From Parapristionchus giblindavisi (lineage: Eukaryota; Nematoda; Chromadorea; Rhabditida; Diplogasteridae): 64,000 nt of DNA. The notes under the pieces were generated by a model. That model had not been told where the DNA came from and did not search any database. It saw nothing but the letters and a program-made list of their open reading frames with translations. Positions 11,804 through 24,808 of this stretch are shown here, piece after piece. Location of the stretch: assembly GCA_943737045.1 (NCBI GenBank), contig CALSFV010000052.1, forward strand, positions 186,001 through 250,000, in the 5' to 3' direction. Position numbers and translations under genes: made by a program. Numbering within the stretch: position 1 is the stretch's first letter; every line of letters starts with the position of its first letter.

Positions 11804-13132
11804 CCTGAAGAAGATTAAGATATATTCACAAAAATATATAGTACGAGATTACAATACTAATCTTTATATCTACAAATGTGATATTAAATGCTCCACAATT
11901 GGCTCACGATTAACGAAGAGAAGAAGAAGCTGGGCAACCGATATCAACTTTGAGAGTTGAGAGAATGAAATGGAAAATGGTCGATTGAAAAAAAATGAAT
12001 TTGAAAAAAACCAAGTTACCAATTAGGGAAAAGGGAATGTAAATATAGTAACACGAGGGATCAATTAGGGGAAAGAACATTTTGATGCACGTCACCTCTT
12101 TTTTCAAAAATCGGTCCTTGTATTCTAATCGTGACGGTTGGGGACATGCCCTTTGATACCCTCACAATGCGAAGATCGACCTATGACATACGACTCATAT
12201 TCAAGATCATCCAATCGTCTTACAGCGATAATAGTAACTCTCCGCTCTGCCCACATGAGGACGCTTCTTCATGCACCCACATACAGAGAAATAAGTGTTA
12301 TTGTGCGTATAAAATGTACTTGCATAAGAAAATGACACAATGCTCTAAAGAACGGAAGTCGCTCAAAGGCTAGATCTCGCCCCGCTTCTCGATTGTCTCT
12401 CCGCTGCCTCTCACCTAACCCGGCTGACCTTCGCCGCACACTATTTTATATATAAAAGAGATCGGAATTTTTTGAACCATGCAAAACAAGAAATAGTCTC
12501 TTCTAGAAATAAAACAAGTGATTTTTATACGCTCAATATCCACGAAGCATCAGACCTCTCTGTGCACAGAAATGATCTACCGTCACAATTACAATGCGAG
12601 GACCGATTTAAAAAAAAGAGGTTACATGCATCAACATGTTCTTTCCCCTAATTGATCCCTCGTGCTACTACACATTGCCATTTCCCTAACTGGCAACTTG
12701 GTTTTTTTCAAATTCATTTTTTTTTTCAATCAACCATTTTCCATTTCATTCTCTCAACTCTCAAAGTTGATATCGGTTGCCCAGCTTCTTCATCTCTTCG
12801 TTAATCGTGAGTCAATAGTGGAGTATATAATATTACATTTGTAGATATAAAGATTAGTATTGCAATCTCGTACTATCTCTTCTTTGAATATATCTTAGAG
12901 AAAGTCAGGAATTATCTGTGTCATTGTTTCAAACCTAATACAAGATGTCCAACATTATTTTAGCTCTACTTCTCTCTTTAAGTCAAAATTCCTGTACATT
13001 CATTTTATTTACCCCATACCCTTTCTAAATTTTCGCTGTTCTACTATAAAAGAATATCACAATAACACTATTTTTATTGATTTTTTTTAAAAATTAAGCA
13101 ATTTCGTTCTTTGTTCAACTCCCTTCTTCAGG

Positions 13133-13590
13133 ATGCGATTCCTTCTCGCCTTCGTTTTTATGTCCTTGATATTACCCGCTCTCACTCGCCATACCTTTGC
13201 CGATAAGGAATACGAATATATAAGGGATCTCATTGGCCCTGTCAACTTTACCGTATGTATTGACTACTATGAAAATTTTCATTCAATAAGGTGAGAATAT
13301 TTAATCAGATTTGAGTTTTTTTTTCAGAAATGCAAATGGTTCGGTTCATCACCTATTTGCAAAGGTTCCTGCAATACCGACCCTGAATATCCTGTGTATA
13401 AATTCCATTATGACCGGAGTAATACAGTGAAAATTATTCCGTTAATGTTATAATGTATTCAGGAGAATCATTTTTCTGGCCCTCAACTGAAGAGGGCAGG
13501 ATTTTCATGGGATCGCTATTTAGAAGCTTCGGATTCAACTGCATGATTGGTTTGTCGTCCTTGTTTACACAAAGCAACTTCATTTCTTAA
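13133..13590 (+). pseudogene. Small secreted Cys-rich protein, copy A (frameshifted 3' end)
   Basis: Exons 13133-13252, 13328-13418, 13463-13590, head to head with copy B. The start codon follows a CTTCTTCAG acceptor by one base, suitable for trans-splicing. The protein is close to copy C (IRDLIGPVNFT at the end of exon 1) but carries the one-base deletion in exon 3 seen in B and D and stops before the terminal Cys-Cys segment. Confidence 0.75.
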
Positions 13591-14175
13591 ACAAATCAGG
13601 TGCCAAAAATTTATGCTGCAAGGAGTAATGTGGACTTCAATGCTGTGTATAATTTCGTATTATATTTATTCACCTGAATAAATGATTATACAAATTTATG
13701 GTTGTGATGAATATAGTATGTCAGATATTGACCGTATAAAATACACTTGTTTATTTGGTACAATACTAACCAGCCACAGCCACAATTTGTTTCTATGTTT
13801 ACAGAGAGAGAGAGCACAAGTGAGATAGTACGTAGATAAGAGAGAGCGAGAAAGGGAGGGAGGAAAAAGTGGGGAGTTGATCGATAGTTCTGTCTCTGTT
13901 TAGCAGCCAGTAGCAAGGCAATTACACAAGTACATTTTATACGGAATATAATTATGCGTCACAGTACATTGGCTATTAATGATATTGATTATCTATTATT
14001 GATTATCGCAAAGGATTCTATTGAGTATCACATGAGACAATATTTAGTTATATCATCATTATCTGTTAATTCAACCTTACTACCTCGTTGTGGTATTGTA
14101 TTTATGTGTCCCTAATGCATTTCTCTATGTATCTCATTATCATTCTTACTTGAAACGCACATAAAGATATTATTA

Positions 14176-15633
14176 GAGCCAGAATTTGGCGCTGGCCAGC
14201 CAATGTCCGCCCCCGGCGTCTCGCGGCCCTCATTCATCCACGGCACGCCACTGACGACAACTGGAGTGTCTCAGTCCGCTCGAGTGCAATGCTCACCACA
14301 TAATCCGTTCATGAGTCATGCACGATTCAGGTAATGTATTTTATTTGAATTAATTATTTAAATTAAATTAAAATGACAAATGCTAGAGAGATAGGCGGTG
14401 ATTCCCGGTTTCAGTATCACATGATTCCTGGAGAAATCCATATTTCGCGCTCGCTTAGATTCCCGAATGTACTATTCGCGCAGACGATATATGTGTGTGT
14501 GTGCGAACAATTTTTATTAAATATGTAGTTTAATATTGATTTATTTCAGATCAGCCCGTAAGATCGTGCCTCCGCGAGAGGAAGAGCGAGATCGACGACA
14601 GAGTGAGCGGAATAGAGAGGATGAAGATGAGGAAGAGAATGAGTGTGATGGAGGAAGGAGGAGGAGGCTATGGTAAGTGGGGATTACTGTAGTACTGTAG
14701 TACTGTACTGGTTACGGTAGAATTAAAAATAGCTTAATAGGCCGTTGTTTTTTACTTTCCAATATCAATTTCAATTGTTGATGTTTCTATCGATAACTAG
14801 CCTTGATTATTGATTGATTGGCCAATATTGATTGATTCTCTTACAGTCGTCTACTTCGTCGTTGTTCATCTCTGCCCTCTGAGATGGATTCGCCCTCACT
14901 GGATTGGCCAGATTCTTCTGATGAATACGACGATGACTATGATGACGTCAACGATGCCATCTGCGAGCACTCGATGACCAATGGAGCTGGTGCGATACCC
15001 ATGGCATTCAGGGACTATGATCAGGTAATGGGTGATTTTTGATCTTTTGATCTCTGTATCTCCAATGTTTGCAATTATCAATCAATCGATCTATAAATGA
15101 TTGATCTTTGATCTTTGTTCTTTGATCATAAATGTGTTCTATTTCAGAAGTTTCTTCGTCAATCGAAGCGTTTCTCTCGTCGTTACACGGTCATGGGATC
15201 GTCGGCTGCCACTGCCGCTTCTTCCATAACCGCCATCAGTCCTTGCGCAGTTGGAGTGTCGACGGTGACGTCAGTCTCGATGAGCGCCATTTCGACGTGT
15301 GCTATGACGACGATTCCGAATCCGCTCACTACACCGTGCACAACCGGTGTACTGTCGCCGGATACGGTATCGTGTTCGTCGGCGTCATCACCATCGTACA
15401 GTCCGGCGACGGGAGATCGTCTCAACAACAACAACACCGCTAAGACGCCTACGATGGCGCCAGAGGACACCACGGAGGCGCCAATGTCCACATCGCTCAA
15501 GTACTCGTCGTGGCCCAAACGACGAGAGTCGCGCATCGTGCGCCAAGAGGACGCGTCGTACGCGTCGGGTATCTGTCGAAGCCGCAACGCGACCGCGTCG
15601 CGAGCCGGACGTGGCGCGTGCGCGATACTGTAG
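14176..15633 (+). pseudogene. Kinase-less TESK 3' fragment, copy 2
   Basis: Duplicates the original gene from within exon 8 to beyond the stop: partial exon to 14330, then 14550-14672, 14847-15024, 15148-15633, with splice sites kept. The junction with foreign sequence is near 14176. The reading frame of the tail is intact (570-residue gene reduced to about 200 residues), with a few substitutions against the original, but there is no kinase domain and no obvious promoter. It may be transcribed as a non-coding or antisense partner. Confidence 0.85.
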
Positions 15634-17118
15634 CCATTATTGATTCTCCCCACAGTACTGTAAATAATGTAGTTAGAGTTTCTCCACGTGTGATGTATAT
15701 CTATAGCGTATATTTTTTTTCGCTCTCTTGTTCCTGTTTGGCGGTATGTTTAATGTATTATTGTGTTGATAATTGCTGTGTGTGAGTCTAGAATATTCCA
15801 TTGATTCATTTCATCTTGTTGTCCTCTGCCCATTCCTTTTTTCCCGAATGCCTTGTCCCAACCTTGCTCTATCTCTCTCCATTTCTTTCGTTCCTTGTTG
15901 GCCTACTATGACTGATTTTATGCATATATGTAATTTTATTATATTAACTAGAATTCAATGCTCATCCTCTTTCAATTATTTCTCCACCTATGACACTGAA
16001 TTGACCCTACACTCAATATTTCATTTACTTTATTGTAATCGATCGAGTCTTTCCCCGTCTTTATCCCTTGTTCTGGCTACTTTTCCTCCTCATTTCGATC
16101 ATTCCTTCATCTTTTATCACTATTTCACTCACCTATTCCTGTTTATGTCTCACTTCGTTTGCGTCTATTCTGCTAATCTTTGATCTAGAAGCTCCAAATT
16201 TTCCCGCTCCTCTTCTCGAAAAGTCCCGGGTGGAATGAATCCTGCTCATTCGTACTGTAGCGTGCACCTATCGATTAGTTGCACCTCATCTTTATTGATT
16301 AATCATCTTACCGTAACCCGCCACTATCATTACCCTTGTCTCATCAATCAATCGAATCTCATCTGTGTTTTCCCTCTCCACTGTGAATCGGGCCCATATA
16401 CCTACCGTACCCTTACCCTACCGTACCCTTTTACTGCACTCACCCATAATTACTGTAGGTATATAGGTGCGTTTTTTCTCGTTAATTCTGCCTTGTCAAA
16501 TATGCTTACATTATCCGATGAATACCCATTATCCACTGTATATTGTGTGAGTGTGTGTGTGTGTGGATTACGGTAGTCGACGTTTCCCATACAATCAACC
16601 TATCGATGACTGTTGCTTTAGTTCACCAGAGACTGCATATATCACATGTACTATTCTTGTATCGAAGAATTATCTATTAATGTCTCATTTCTCCCCTTAA
16701 TCTAATCTCGTTTTATCTGATGCCCTCACTCACCACCTTTTTACCTTTCTGAATTACATGCCCCGCCCCCTTGACCACGCCCCTTTTTAACTCACTTAAA
16801 ACGACGGATAAATGCGAATCGGTAAATTATTTTCGATGCTCTGATAGATAAATGCGGTATCGCTGTAGCGAATTTGTGTTGATTGTTATACAATACAATA
16901 CAATAATAATATTAATAATAATCCAACGTTAATAAAAATATTATTACAATAATAATATGGTCGTATTCTCTTTCAAGCGACAATACGATATTTGACAAAT
17001 GATCTGATATATTCTCTGGATTCTGTATACAAATTATCCATATTCTGCAGTAGACCGTTCTATATTTCCGTGATATTTTCTGGATTGCTCTGATGAAAGA
17101 TGAAGAAAGAAAAATGCT
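15634..17118. other. Duplicate of kinase 3' flank
   Basis: Matches 6026-7520 with small indels. No gene seen. Confidence 0.8.
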
Positions 17119-18620
17119 TTAAGACACCGGCTCAGTGAGATTCCAGGTAGTGCCGGACATCGACCTCACCGATTTGGCTCAAAATTTTTTTGTGGATACC
17201 CCCACGGCCCCCTATCACAAAATGGGTATTCATTTGGGCTGTATCCTTGAAACACAGATGTGGCGGGTTCTCGAAATTTGAAAACTCGATTTTCGCCCAA
17301 AAAAAGTGGAGCGACCTAGGTCCAATATTAGTGTGGAATAATTACATATATGCCTATGCAACAAAAACTCGCTATTGGACGGTCCGGATATCCGATCGCA
17401 AACTGATTTTTTTTACCTCCTCAAAACATTCTAAATTTAATTAAAATTTTAAAACAAAAAAACGGCAGACCAATTTTAGCCTCATGTTATAGAGCAAAAA
17501 ATTCCGCATCGAATAAGGCAAAAAATCAAAAATCGATCGACCCGTGTTTTGAGATAAATGAACCTGAAGATGACCCGAAAATATTTTTGTTTTCAAACCC
17601 CCTCATGTTTATACTCATATTGAAGAGCTCTTCGAGTTCAACAACTTTCATGTTTAACGTTTTGTCTGAAACTCATGTACAAGAGAAATACATCTTTATT
17701 TATTCTTTTATTTATTCTCACAGTTTTTCAGTCAAATTTAGAGTAAATCGAAAGTAAAATATTTTTTGTGCGCAAAGTGATTAAATCTATATTGTAGAAC
17801 TCAAAAATGCATACTTAATTAGTTGTTTCACGAAAAAAAATTGTTAACCCCTATGCTGAAAAACATGGCCTCTAAAGTGGTCATGAAAAAAAGTTGTCGA
17901 AACCTTACCATGTTTATGCTCATTTTAAAGAACTCGTAGAGCACATCATTTTTTATGTTGCTCGTATTCTATGAAAGTCGTTTGTTCTCAAGATACAAGC
18001 GATAAAAAATATTTGGATCCAATAAATCTTAATTCATGTATTTCTCTTGTACATGAGTTTCAGACAAAATGTTCAACATGAAAGTTGTTCCACTCGACGA
18101 GCTATTCAATATGAGTACAAACATAAGGGGGTTTGAAAACAAAAATATTTTCGGGTCATCTTCAGGTTCATTTATCTCAAAACACGGGTCGATCGATTTT
18201 TGATTTTTTTGCCTTATTCGATGAGGAATTTTTTGCTCTATAACATGAGGCTAAAATTGGGCTGCCTTTTTTTGTTTTAAAATTTTAATTAAATTTAGAA
18301 TGTTTTGAGGAGGTAAAAAAATCAGTTTGCGATCGGATATCCGGGCCGTCCAATAGCGAGTTTTTGTTGCATAGGCATATATGTAATTATTCCACACTAA
18401 TATTGGACCTAGGTCGCTCCACTTTTTTTTTGGGCGAAAATCGAGTTTTAAAATTTCGAGAACCCGCTACATCTGTGTTTCAAGGATACAGCCCAAATGA
18501 ATACCCATTTTGTGATAGGGGGCCGTGGGGGTATCCACAAAAAAATTTTGAGCCAAATTGGTGAGGTCGATGTCCGGGGTCAATGGCTCAACCCTCGAAT
18601 CTTACTGAGCCGGTGTCTTA
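17119..18620. mobile_element. Foldback element FB3, left-arm copy
   Basis: Terminal inverted repeats TTAAGACACCGGCTCAGTGA and TACTGAGCCGGTGTCTTAA; arms pair through most of 1.5 kb. Arm-internal motif GATCGCAAACTGATTTTTTT near 17394 and mirrored near 18320. The first TESK locus has no element at the equivalent site near 7518, so the insertion followed the direct duplication. Longer reading frames inside are arm artefacts. Termini resemble FB4 and FB8. Confidence 0.88.
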
Positions 18621-19254
18621 AAAAGTACATAGTTTCAAGCATGTTAGAATTGAACTTGGCTATGCCATACGTAAAAGAAGAGTTGGATCATATTACTTTG
18701 TCGGTCAGACGCGTTTTTTTTTAGTTTCAAGCTTGCACAATATCGATTATATCATTTGAACAATGTCTCTGTGTCTCCTAAAATGCAAATAATATTGAAT
18801 CCAAGATGGGAAGTCCACTCTGTGTTGTTGATGGACATCGGTGTCCAAGCACGCGCGGCTAAATAGGCGGAGTCAGAATCACTATATTAAGAGGGTTAAT
18901 CTGAAGGAGGCGGAGCCCCGAATCGGTATGTAAGAACGGGAGTGTTGGAGTACATCAAGAAGCATCATGTGTCCTCCTTTGTCTGTCTCTCAAGTCCAGC
19001 TGCTGTCTGTGTGTGGTAAATGAAAAATATTGTACCCACTCCCCATACCCGAATTCTTAAACCGATTCGCTGACAACGCGACAGACCCCAAAAAACCCAT
19101 AATAATTATGTTACTGTTCTCTCTCATTGCTTGTGATGGAAATAAAGAAAGATAATAAATGTTGTCTCATGTGATATTCAATAGAACCATTTGCGATAAT
19201 CAATAATAGATAATCAATATCATGAATAGCCAATGTTCTGTGACGCATAATACT

Positions 19255-19388
19255 ACACACAGAGAAATAAGTGTTATCCTCGGAGCATAAGACCTAAAAA
19301 GTGTTGTCTTTAACACGAGCTCAAAAGTGTTAAATATAACACTTCTCAGGTCTTATGCTCCGTGGATAACACTTATTTCTGTGTGTGT
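19255..19388. mobile_element. 134-bp hairpin MITE, second copy
   Basis: Essentially identical to 8515-8648. It lies just inside the palindrome boundary and has no counterpart in the right arm. Confidence 0.85.
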
Positions 19389-19690
19389 GGCATACTGTAT
19401 TCATATACTGTATTGTATTGTATTCTGCCGCTCTGTCTGCGGTTGGAATAATCTTTCCGTTCCACTCTCGCATTTTTCATCAACAGACAAGGATCAACAG
19501 TCGAATCCCCTCCTAGAAGGCTTTCGAATGCCTGGAGGTGTACTGGAGGTGTACTTGGAGGTGTACTGGAGGTGTACGTCAAGCAGGAATAATGGACGAT
19601 AGCGGAACGTTTTCGTGGATTTTCTACTCCAATCAACAAGTTCAAGTTCGATCGTTTTCTTGAATGGAGAAAATATCTCTCAGAGACATA
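19389..19690. repeat. Empty-site paralogue of 8649-9031
   Basis: Direct paralogue of the first locus, but lacking both the SINE and FB2. A local 14-bp tandem expansion (GGAGGTGTACT and variants, about four copies near 19544-19577) is absent from the first locus. Confidence 0.8.
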
Positions 19691-19939
19691 AGAATAAGAA
19701 CTTGCAAGCAAATTCCTTCTACCCCTAACTTACTGTTCTGCACTTACTGCTTTAGTTACTTTAGTTGCTGCACTTATTGTTAGTTAGTGCTGATAAGATA
19801 AACGTATTGTATACTATATTCATCACAACCATAAATATGTATAATCATTTATTCAGGTGAATAAATATAATACGAAATTATACACAGCATTGAAGTCCAC
19901 ATTACTCCTTGCAGCATAAATTTTTGGCACCTGATTTGT

Positions 19940-20538
19940 TTAAGAAATGAAGTTGCTTTGTGTAAACAAGGACGACAAACCAATCATGCAGTTGAATCCG
20001 AAGCTTCTAAATAGCGATCCCATGAAAATCCTGCCCTCTTCAGTTGAGGGCCAGAAGAATGGAGCTCCTGAATACATTATAACATTAACGGAATAATTTT
20101 CACTGCATTACTCCGGGCATAATGGAATTTATACACAGGATATTCAGGGTCGGTATTGCAGGAACCTTTGCAAATAGGTGATGAACCGAACCATTTGCAT
20201 TTCTAAAAGAACTCAACTCTGATTAAACTTTCACACTTTATTTTGTTCGTGAGAGTGTTCGTCGAGAGCGGGTAATATCAAGAGTTCGGTTCAAAATATT
20301 GCGAAACGATGAAATGACTACGTTTTCGTTAGACTGTCCCAGCTCTGACAGTGAGTAAGCTCTGATTTTTTTTTAGAACAAATAAAGAAGGAATATTTTT
20401 ATAGTAGTCAATACATACGGTAAAGTTGACTGGGCCAATGAGATCCCTTAAATATTCGTACTGCTTATCGGAAAAGGTATGGCGAGTGAGAGCTTGCAAT
20501 ATCAAGGACATAAAAACGAAGGCGAGAAGGAATCGCAT
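19940..20538 (-). pseudogene. Small secreted Cys-rich protein, copy D (frameshifted 3' end)
   Basis: Exons 20538-20419, 20202-20112, 20067-19940, all offset by exactly 8735 from copy B and nearly identical to it, including the deletion that ends exon 3 at TQSNFIS. Left half of inverted unit 2 (centre near 21,201). Confidence 0.75.
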
Positions 20539-21864
20539 CCTGAAGAAGATTAAGATATATTCAAAGAAGAGATAGTACGAGATTGCAATACTAATCTTTA
20601 TATCTACAAATGTAATATTATATACTCCACTATTGACTCACGATTAACGAAGAGAAGAAGAAGCTGGGCAACCGATATCAACTTTGAGAGTTGAGAGAAT
20701 GAAATGGAAAATGGTCGATTGAAAAAAAATGAATTTGAAAAAAACCAAGTTACCAATTAGGGAAAAGGGAATGTAAATATAGTAACACGAGGGATCAATT
20801 AGGGGAAAGAACATGTTGATGCACGTCACCTCTTTTTTCAAAAATCGGTCCTTGTATTCTAATCGTGACGGTTGGGGACATGCCCTTTGATACCCTCACA
20901 ATGCGAAGATCGACCTATGACATACGACTCATATTCAAGATCATCCAATCGTCTTACAGCGATAATAGTAACTCTCCGCTCTGCCCACATGAGGACGCTT
21001 CTTCATGCACCCACATACAGAGAAATAAGTGTTATTGTGCGTATAAAATGTACTTGCATAAGAAAATGACACAATGCTCTAAAGAACGGAAGTCGCTCAA
21101 AGGCTAGATCTCGCCCCGCTTCTCGATTGTCTCTCCGCTGCCTCTCACCTAACCCGGCTGACCTTCGCCGCACACTATTTTATATATAAAAGAGATCGGA
21201 ATTTTTTGAACCATGCAAAACAAGAAATAGTCTCTTCTAGAAATAAAACAAGTGATTTTTATACGCTCAATATCCACGAAGCATCAGACCTCTCTGTGCA
21301 CAGAAATGATCTACCGTCACAATTACAATGCGAGGACCGATTTAAAAAAAGAGGTTACATGCATCAACATGTTCTTTCCCCTAATTGATCCCTCGTGCTA
21401 CTACACATTGCCATTTCCCTAACTGGCAACTTGGTTTTTTTCAAATTCATTTTTTTTTTCAATCAACCATTTTCCATTTCATTCTCTCAACTCTCAAAGT
21501 TGATATCGGTTGCCCAGCTTCTTCTTCTCTTCGTTAATCGTGAGTCAATAGTGGAGTATATAATATTACATTTGTAGATATAAAGATTAGTATTGCAATC
21601 TCGTACTATCTCTTCTTTGAATATATCTTAGAGAAAGTCAGGAATTATCTGTGTCATTGTTTCAAACCTAATACAAGATGTCCAACATTATTTTAGCTCT
21701 ACTTCTCTCTTTAAGTCAAAATTCCAGTACATTCATTTTATTTACCCCATACCCTTTCTAAATTTTCGCTGTTCTACTATAAAAGAATATCACAATAACA
21801 CTATTTTAATTGATTTTTTTTAAAATTAAGCAATTTCGTTCTTTGTTCAACTCCCTTCTTCAGG

Positions 21865-22356
21865 ATGCGATTCCTTCTCGTCTTCGTTTTAATGTCCTTG
21901 ATATTCCCCGCTCTCACGCGCCATACCTTTGCCGATAAGGAATACGAATATATAAGGGATCTCATTGGCCCTGTCAACTTTACCGTATGTATTGACTACT
22001 ATGAAAATTTTCATTCAATAAAGTGAGAATATTTAATCAGATTTGAGTTTTTTTCAGAAATGCAAATGGTTCGGTTCATCACCTATTTGCAAAGGTTCCT
22101 GCAATACCGACCCTGAATATCCTGTGTATAAATTCCATTATGACCGGAGTAATACAGTGAAAAATATTCCGGTAATGTTATAATGTATTCAGGAGAATCA
22201 TTTTTCTGGCCCTCAACTGAAGAGGGCAGGATTTTCATGGGAACGCTATTTAGAAGCTTCGGAGTTAACTGCATGTTCGGTTTGTCGTCCTTGCTTACAC
22301 AAAGTCAAATTCATTACTTCAAATCAGGTGCCAAAAATTTATGCTGCAAGAAGTGA
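21865..22356 (+). CDS. Small secreted Cys-rich protein, copy C (intact)
   Basis: Exons 21865-21984, 22058-22148, 22193-22356; the second intron is only 44 bp. Total 375 nt, 124 residues. The start codon sits one base after a CTTCTTCAG acceptor. A signal peptide (MRFLLVFVLMSLIFPALTRH) is followed by a mature domain with six cysteines: KCKWFGSSPICKGSC, a lone NC, and a terminal NLCCKK. The C-x-W-x-G-x-x-P-x-C-x-G-x-C pattern followed by a late Cys pair recalls a widespread nematode secreted family, but I cannot name its function. Right half of inverted unit 2. Copy C and copy E are the only ones of six with an open frame to the Cys-Cys end. Confidence 0.72.
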
Positions 22357-23306
22357 TGGGAACTTCGATGATGTGTCTAATTTCGTATTATATTTATTCA
22401 CCTGAATAAATGATTATACACATTTATGGTTGTGATGAATACAGTATGTCAGATATTGACCGTATAAAATACGCTTGTTTATTTGGTACAATACTAACCA
22501 GCCACAGCCACAATTTGTATCTATGTTTACAGAGAGAGAGAGCACAAGTGAGATAGTACGTAGATAAGAGAGAGCGAGAAAGGGAGGGAGGAAAAAGTGG
22601 GGAGTTGATCGATAGTTCTGTCTCTGTTTAGCAGCCAGTAGCAAGGCAATTACACAAGTACATTTTATACGGAATATAATTATGCGTCACAGTACATTGG
22701 CTATTAATGATATTGATTATCTATTATTGATTATCGCAAAGGATACTATTGAGTATCACATGAGACAATATTTATTATCTTTCTTTATTTCCATCACAAG
22801 CAATGAGAGAGAACAGTAACATAATTATTATGGGTTTTTTGGGGTCTGTCGCGTTGTCAGCGAATCGGTTTAAGAATTCGGGTATGGGGAGTGGGTACAA
22901 TATTTTTCATTTACCACACACAGACAGCAGCTGGACTTGAGAGACAGACAAAGGAGGACACATGATGCTTCTTGATGTACTCCAACACTCCCGTTCTTAC
23001 ATACCGATTCGGGGCTCCGCCTCCTTCAGATTAACCCTCTTAATATAGTGATTCTGACTCCGCCTATTTAGCCGCGCGTGCTTGGACACCGATGTCCATC
23101 AACAACACAGAGTGGACTTCTCATCTTGGATTCAATATTATTTGCATTTTAGGAGACACAGAGACATTGTTCAAATGATATAATCGATATTGTGCAAGCT
23201 TGAAACTAAAAAAAACGCGTCTGACCGACAAAGTAATATGATCCAACTCTTCTTTTACGTATGGCATAGCCAAGTTCAATTCTAACATGCTTGAAACTAT
23301 GTACTT

Positions 23307-24808
23307 TTTAAGACACCGGCTCAGTAAGATTCGAGGTTGAGCCATTGACCCCGGACATCGACCTCACCAATTTGGCTCAAAATTTTTTTGTGGATACCCC
23401 CACGGCCCCCTATCACAAAATGGGTTTTCATTTGGGCTGTATCCTTGAAACACAGATGTAGCGGGTTCTCGAAATTTGAAAACTCGATTTTCGCCCAAAA
23501 AAAAAGTGGAGCGACCTAGGTCCAATATTAGTGTGGAATAATTACATATATGCCTATGCAACAAAAACTCGCTATTGGACGGCCCGGATATCCGATCGCA
23601 AACTGATTTTTTTACCTCCTCAAAACATTCTAAATTTAATTAAAATTTTAAAACAAAAAAAGGCTGCCCAATTTTAGCCTCATGTTATAGAGCAAAAAAT
23701 TCCTCATCGAATAAGGCAAAAAAATCAAAAATCGATCGACCCGTGTTTTGAGATAAATGAACCTGAAGATGACCCGAAAATATTTTTGTTTTCAAACCCC
23801 CTTATGTTTGTACTCATATTGAATAGCTCGTCGAGTGGAACAACTTTCATGTTGAACATTTTGTCTGAAACTCATGTACAAGAGAAATACATGAATTAAG
23901 ATTTATTGGATCCAAATATTTTTTATCGCTTGTATCTTGAGAACAAACGACTTTCATAGAATACGAGCAACATAAAAAATGATGTGCTCTACGAGTTCTT
24001 TAAAATGAGCATAAACATGGTAAGGTTTCGACAACTTTTTTTCATGACCACTTTAGAGGCCATGTTTTTCAGCATAGGGGTTAACAATTTTTTTTCGTGA
24101 AACAACTAATTAAGTATGCATTTTTGAGTTCTACAATATAGATTTAATCACTTTGCGCACAAAAAATATTTTACTTTCGATTTACTCTAAATTTGACTGA
24201 AAAACTGTGAGAATAAATAAAAGAATAAATAAAGATGTATTTCTCTTGTACATGAGTTTCAGACAAAACGTTAAACATGAAAGTTGTTGAACTCGAAGAG
24301 CTCTTCAATATGAGTATAAACATGAGGGGGTTTGAAAACAAAAATATTTTCGGGTCATCTTCAGGTTCATTTATCTCAAAACACGGGTCGATCGATTTTT
24401 GATTTTTTGCCTTATTCGATGCGGAATTTTTTGCTCTATAACATGAGGCTAAAATTGGTCTGCCGTTTTTTTGTTTTAAAATTTTAATTAAATTTAGAAT
24501 GTTTTGAGGAGGTAAAAAAATCAGTTTGCGATCGGATATCCGGACCGTCCAATAGCGAGTTTTTGTTGCATAGGCATATATGTAATTATTCCACACTAAT
24601 ATTGGACCTAGGTCGCTCCACTTTTTTTGGGCGAAAATCGAGTTTTCAAATTTCGAGAACCCGCCACATCTGTGTTTCAAGGATACAGCCCAAATGAATA
24701 CCCATTTTGTGATAGGGGGCCGTGGGGGTATCCACAAAAAAATTTTGAGCCAAATCGGTGAGGTCGATGTCCGGCACTACCTGGAATCTCACTGAGCCGG
24801 TGTCTTAA
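23307..24808. mobile_element. Foldback element FB3, right-arm copy
   Basis: Mirror copy of 17119-18620, carried along by the inverted duplication and not an independent insertion, because the surrounding arms match on both sides. The 188-codon minus-strand frame inside (24171-24737) arises from a small indel and is not protein-like. Confidence 0.85.

Larger units (their letters stand above)
10941..13690. repeat. Inverted gene-pair unit 1
   Basis: A 2.7-kb block whose halves are mirror images about position 12,468, each half carrying one copy of a small secreted-protein gene, arranged head to head. Homologous units lie at about 19.69-22.43 kb and 28.24-30.98 kb. The ends carry the short palindrome ATTCAGGTGAAT. 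The 1.3 kb between the two start codons is non-coding and itself inverted. Confidence 0.85.
13650..19250. repeat. Left arm of 14-kb palindrome
   Basis: Reverse complement of 22678-28275 with a constant coordinate sum of about 41,927 (for example 15183-15653 mirrors 26274-26744, and 17119 mirrors 24808). The arm contains the TESK 3' fragment, its 3' flank, FB3 and the shared block. The arms differ by only scattered single-base changes and homopolymer lengths. The inner boundary is sharp after GTGACGCATAAT. Confidence 0.9.

Noticed and set aside
24171..24737. A 188-codon gene
   Set aside because: It lies entirely in an FB3 copy; the mirror copy on the left is broken by an indel and the sequence is AT-rich and not protein-like.
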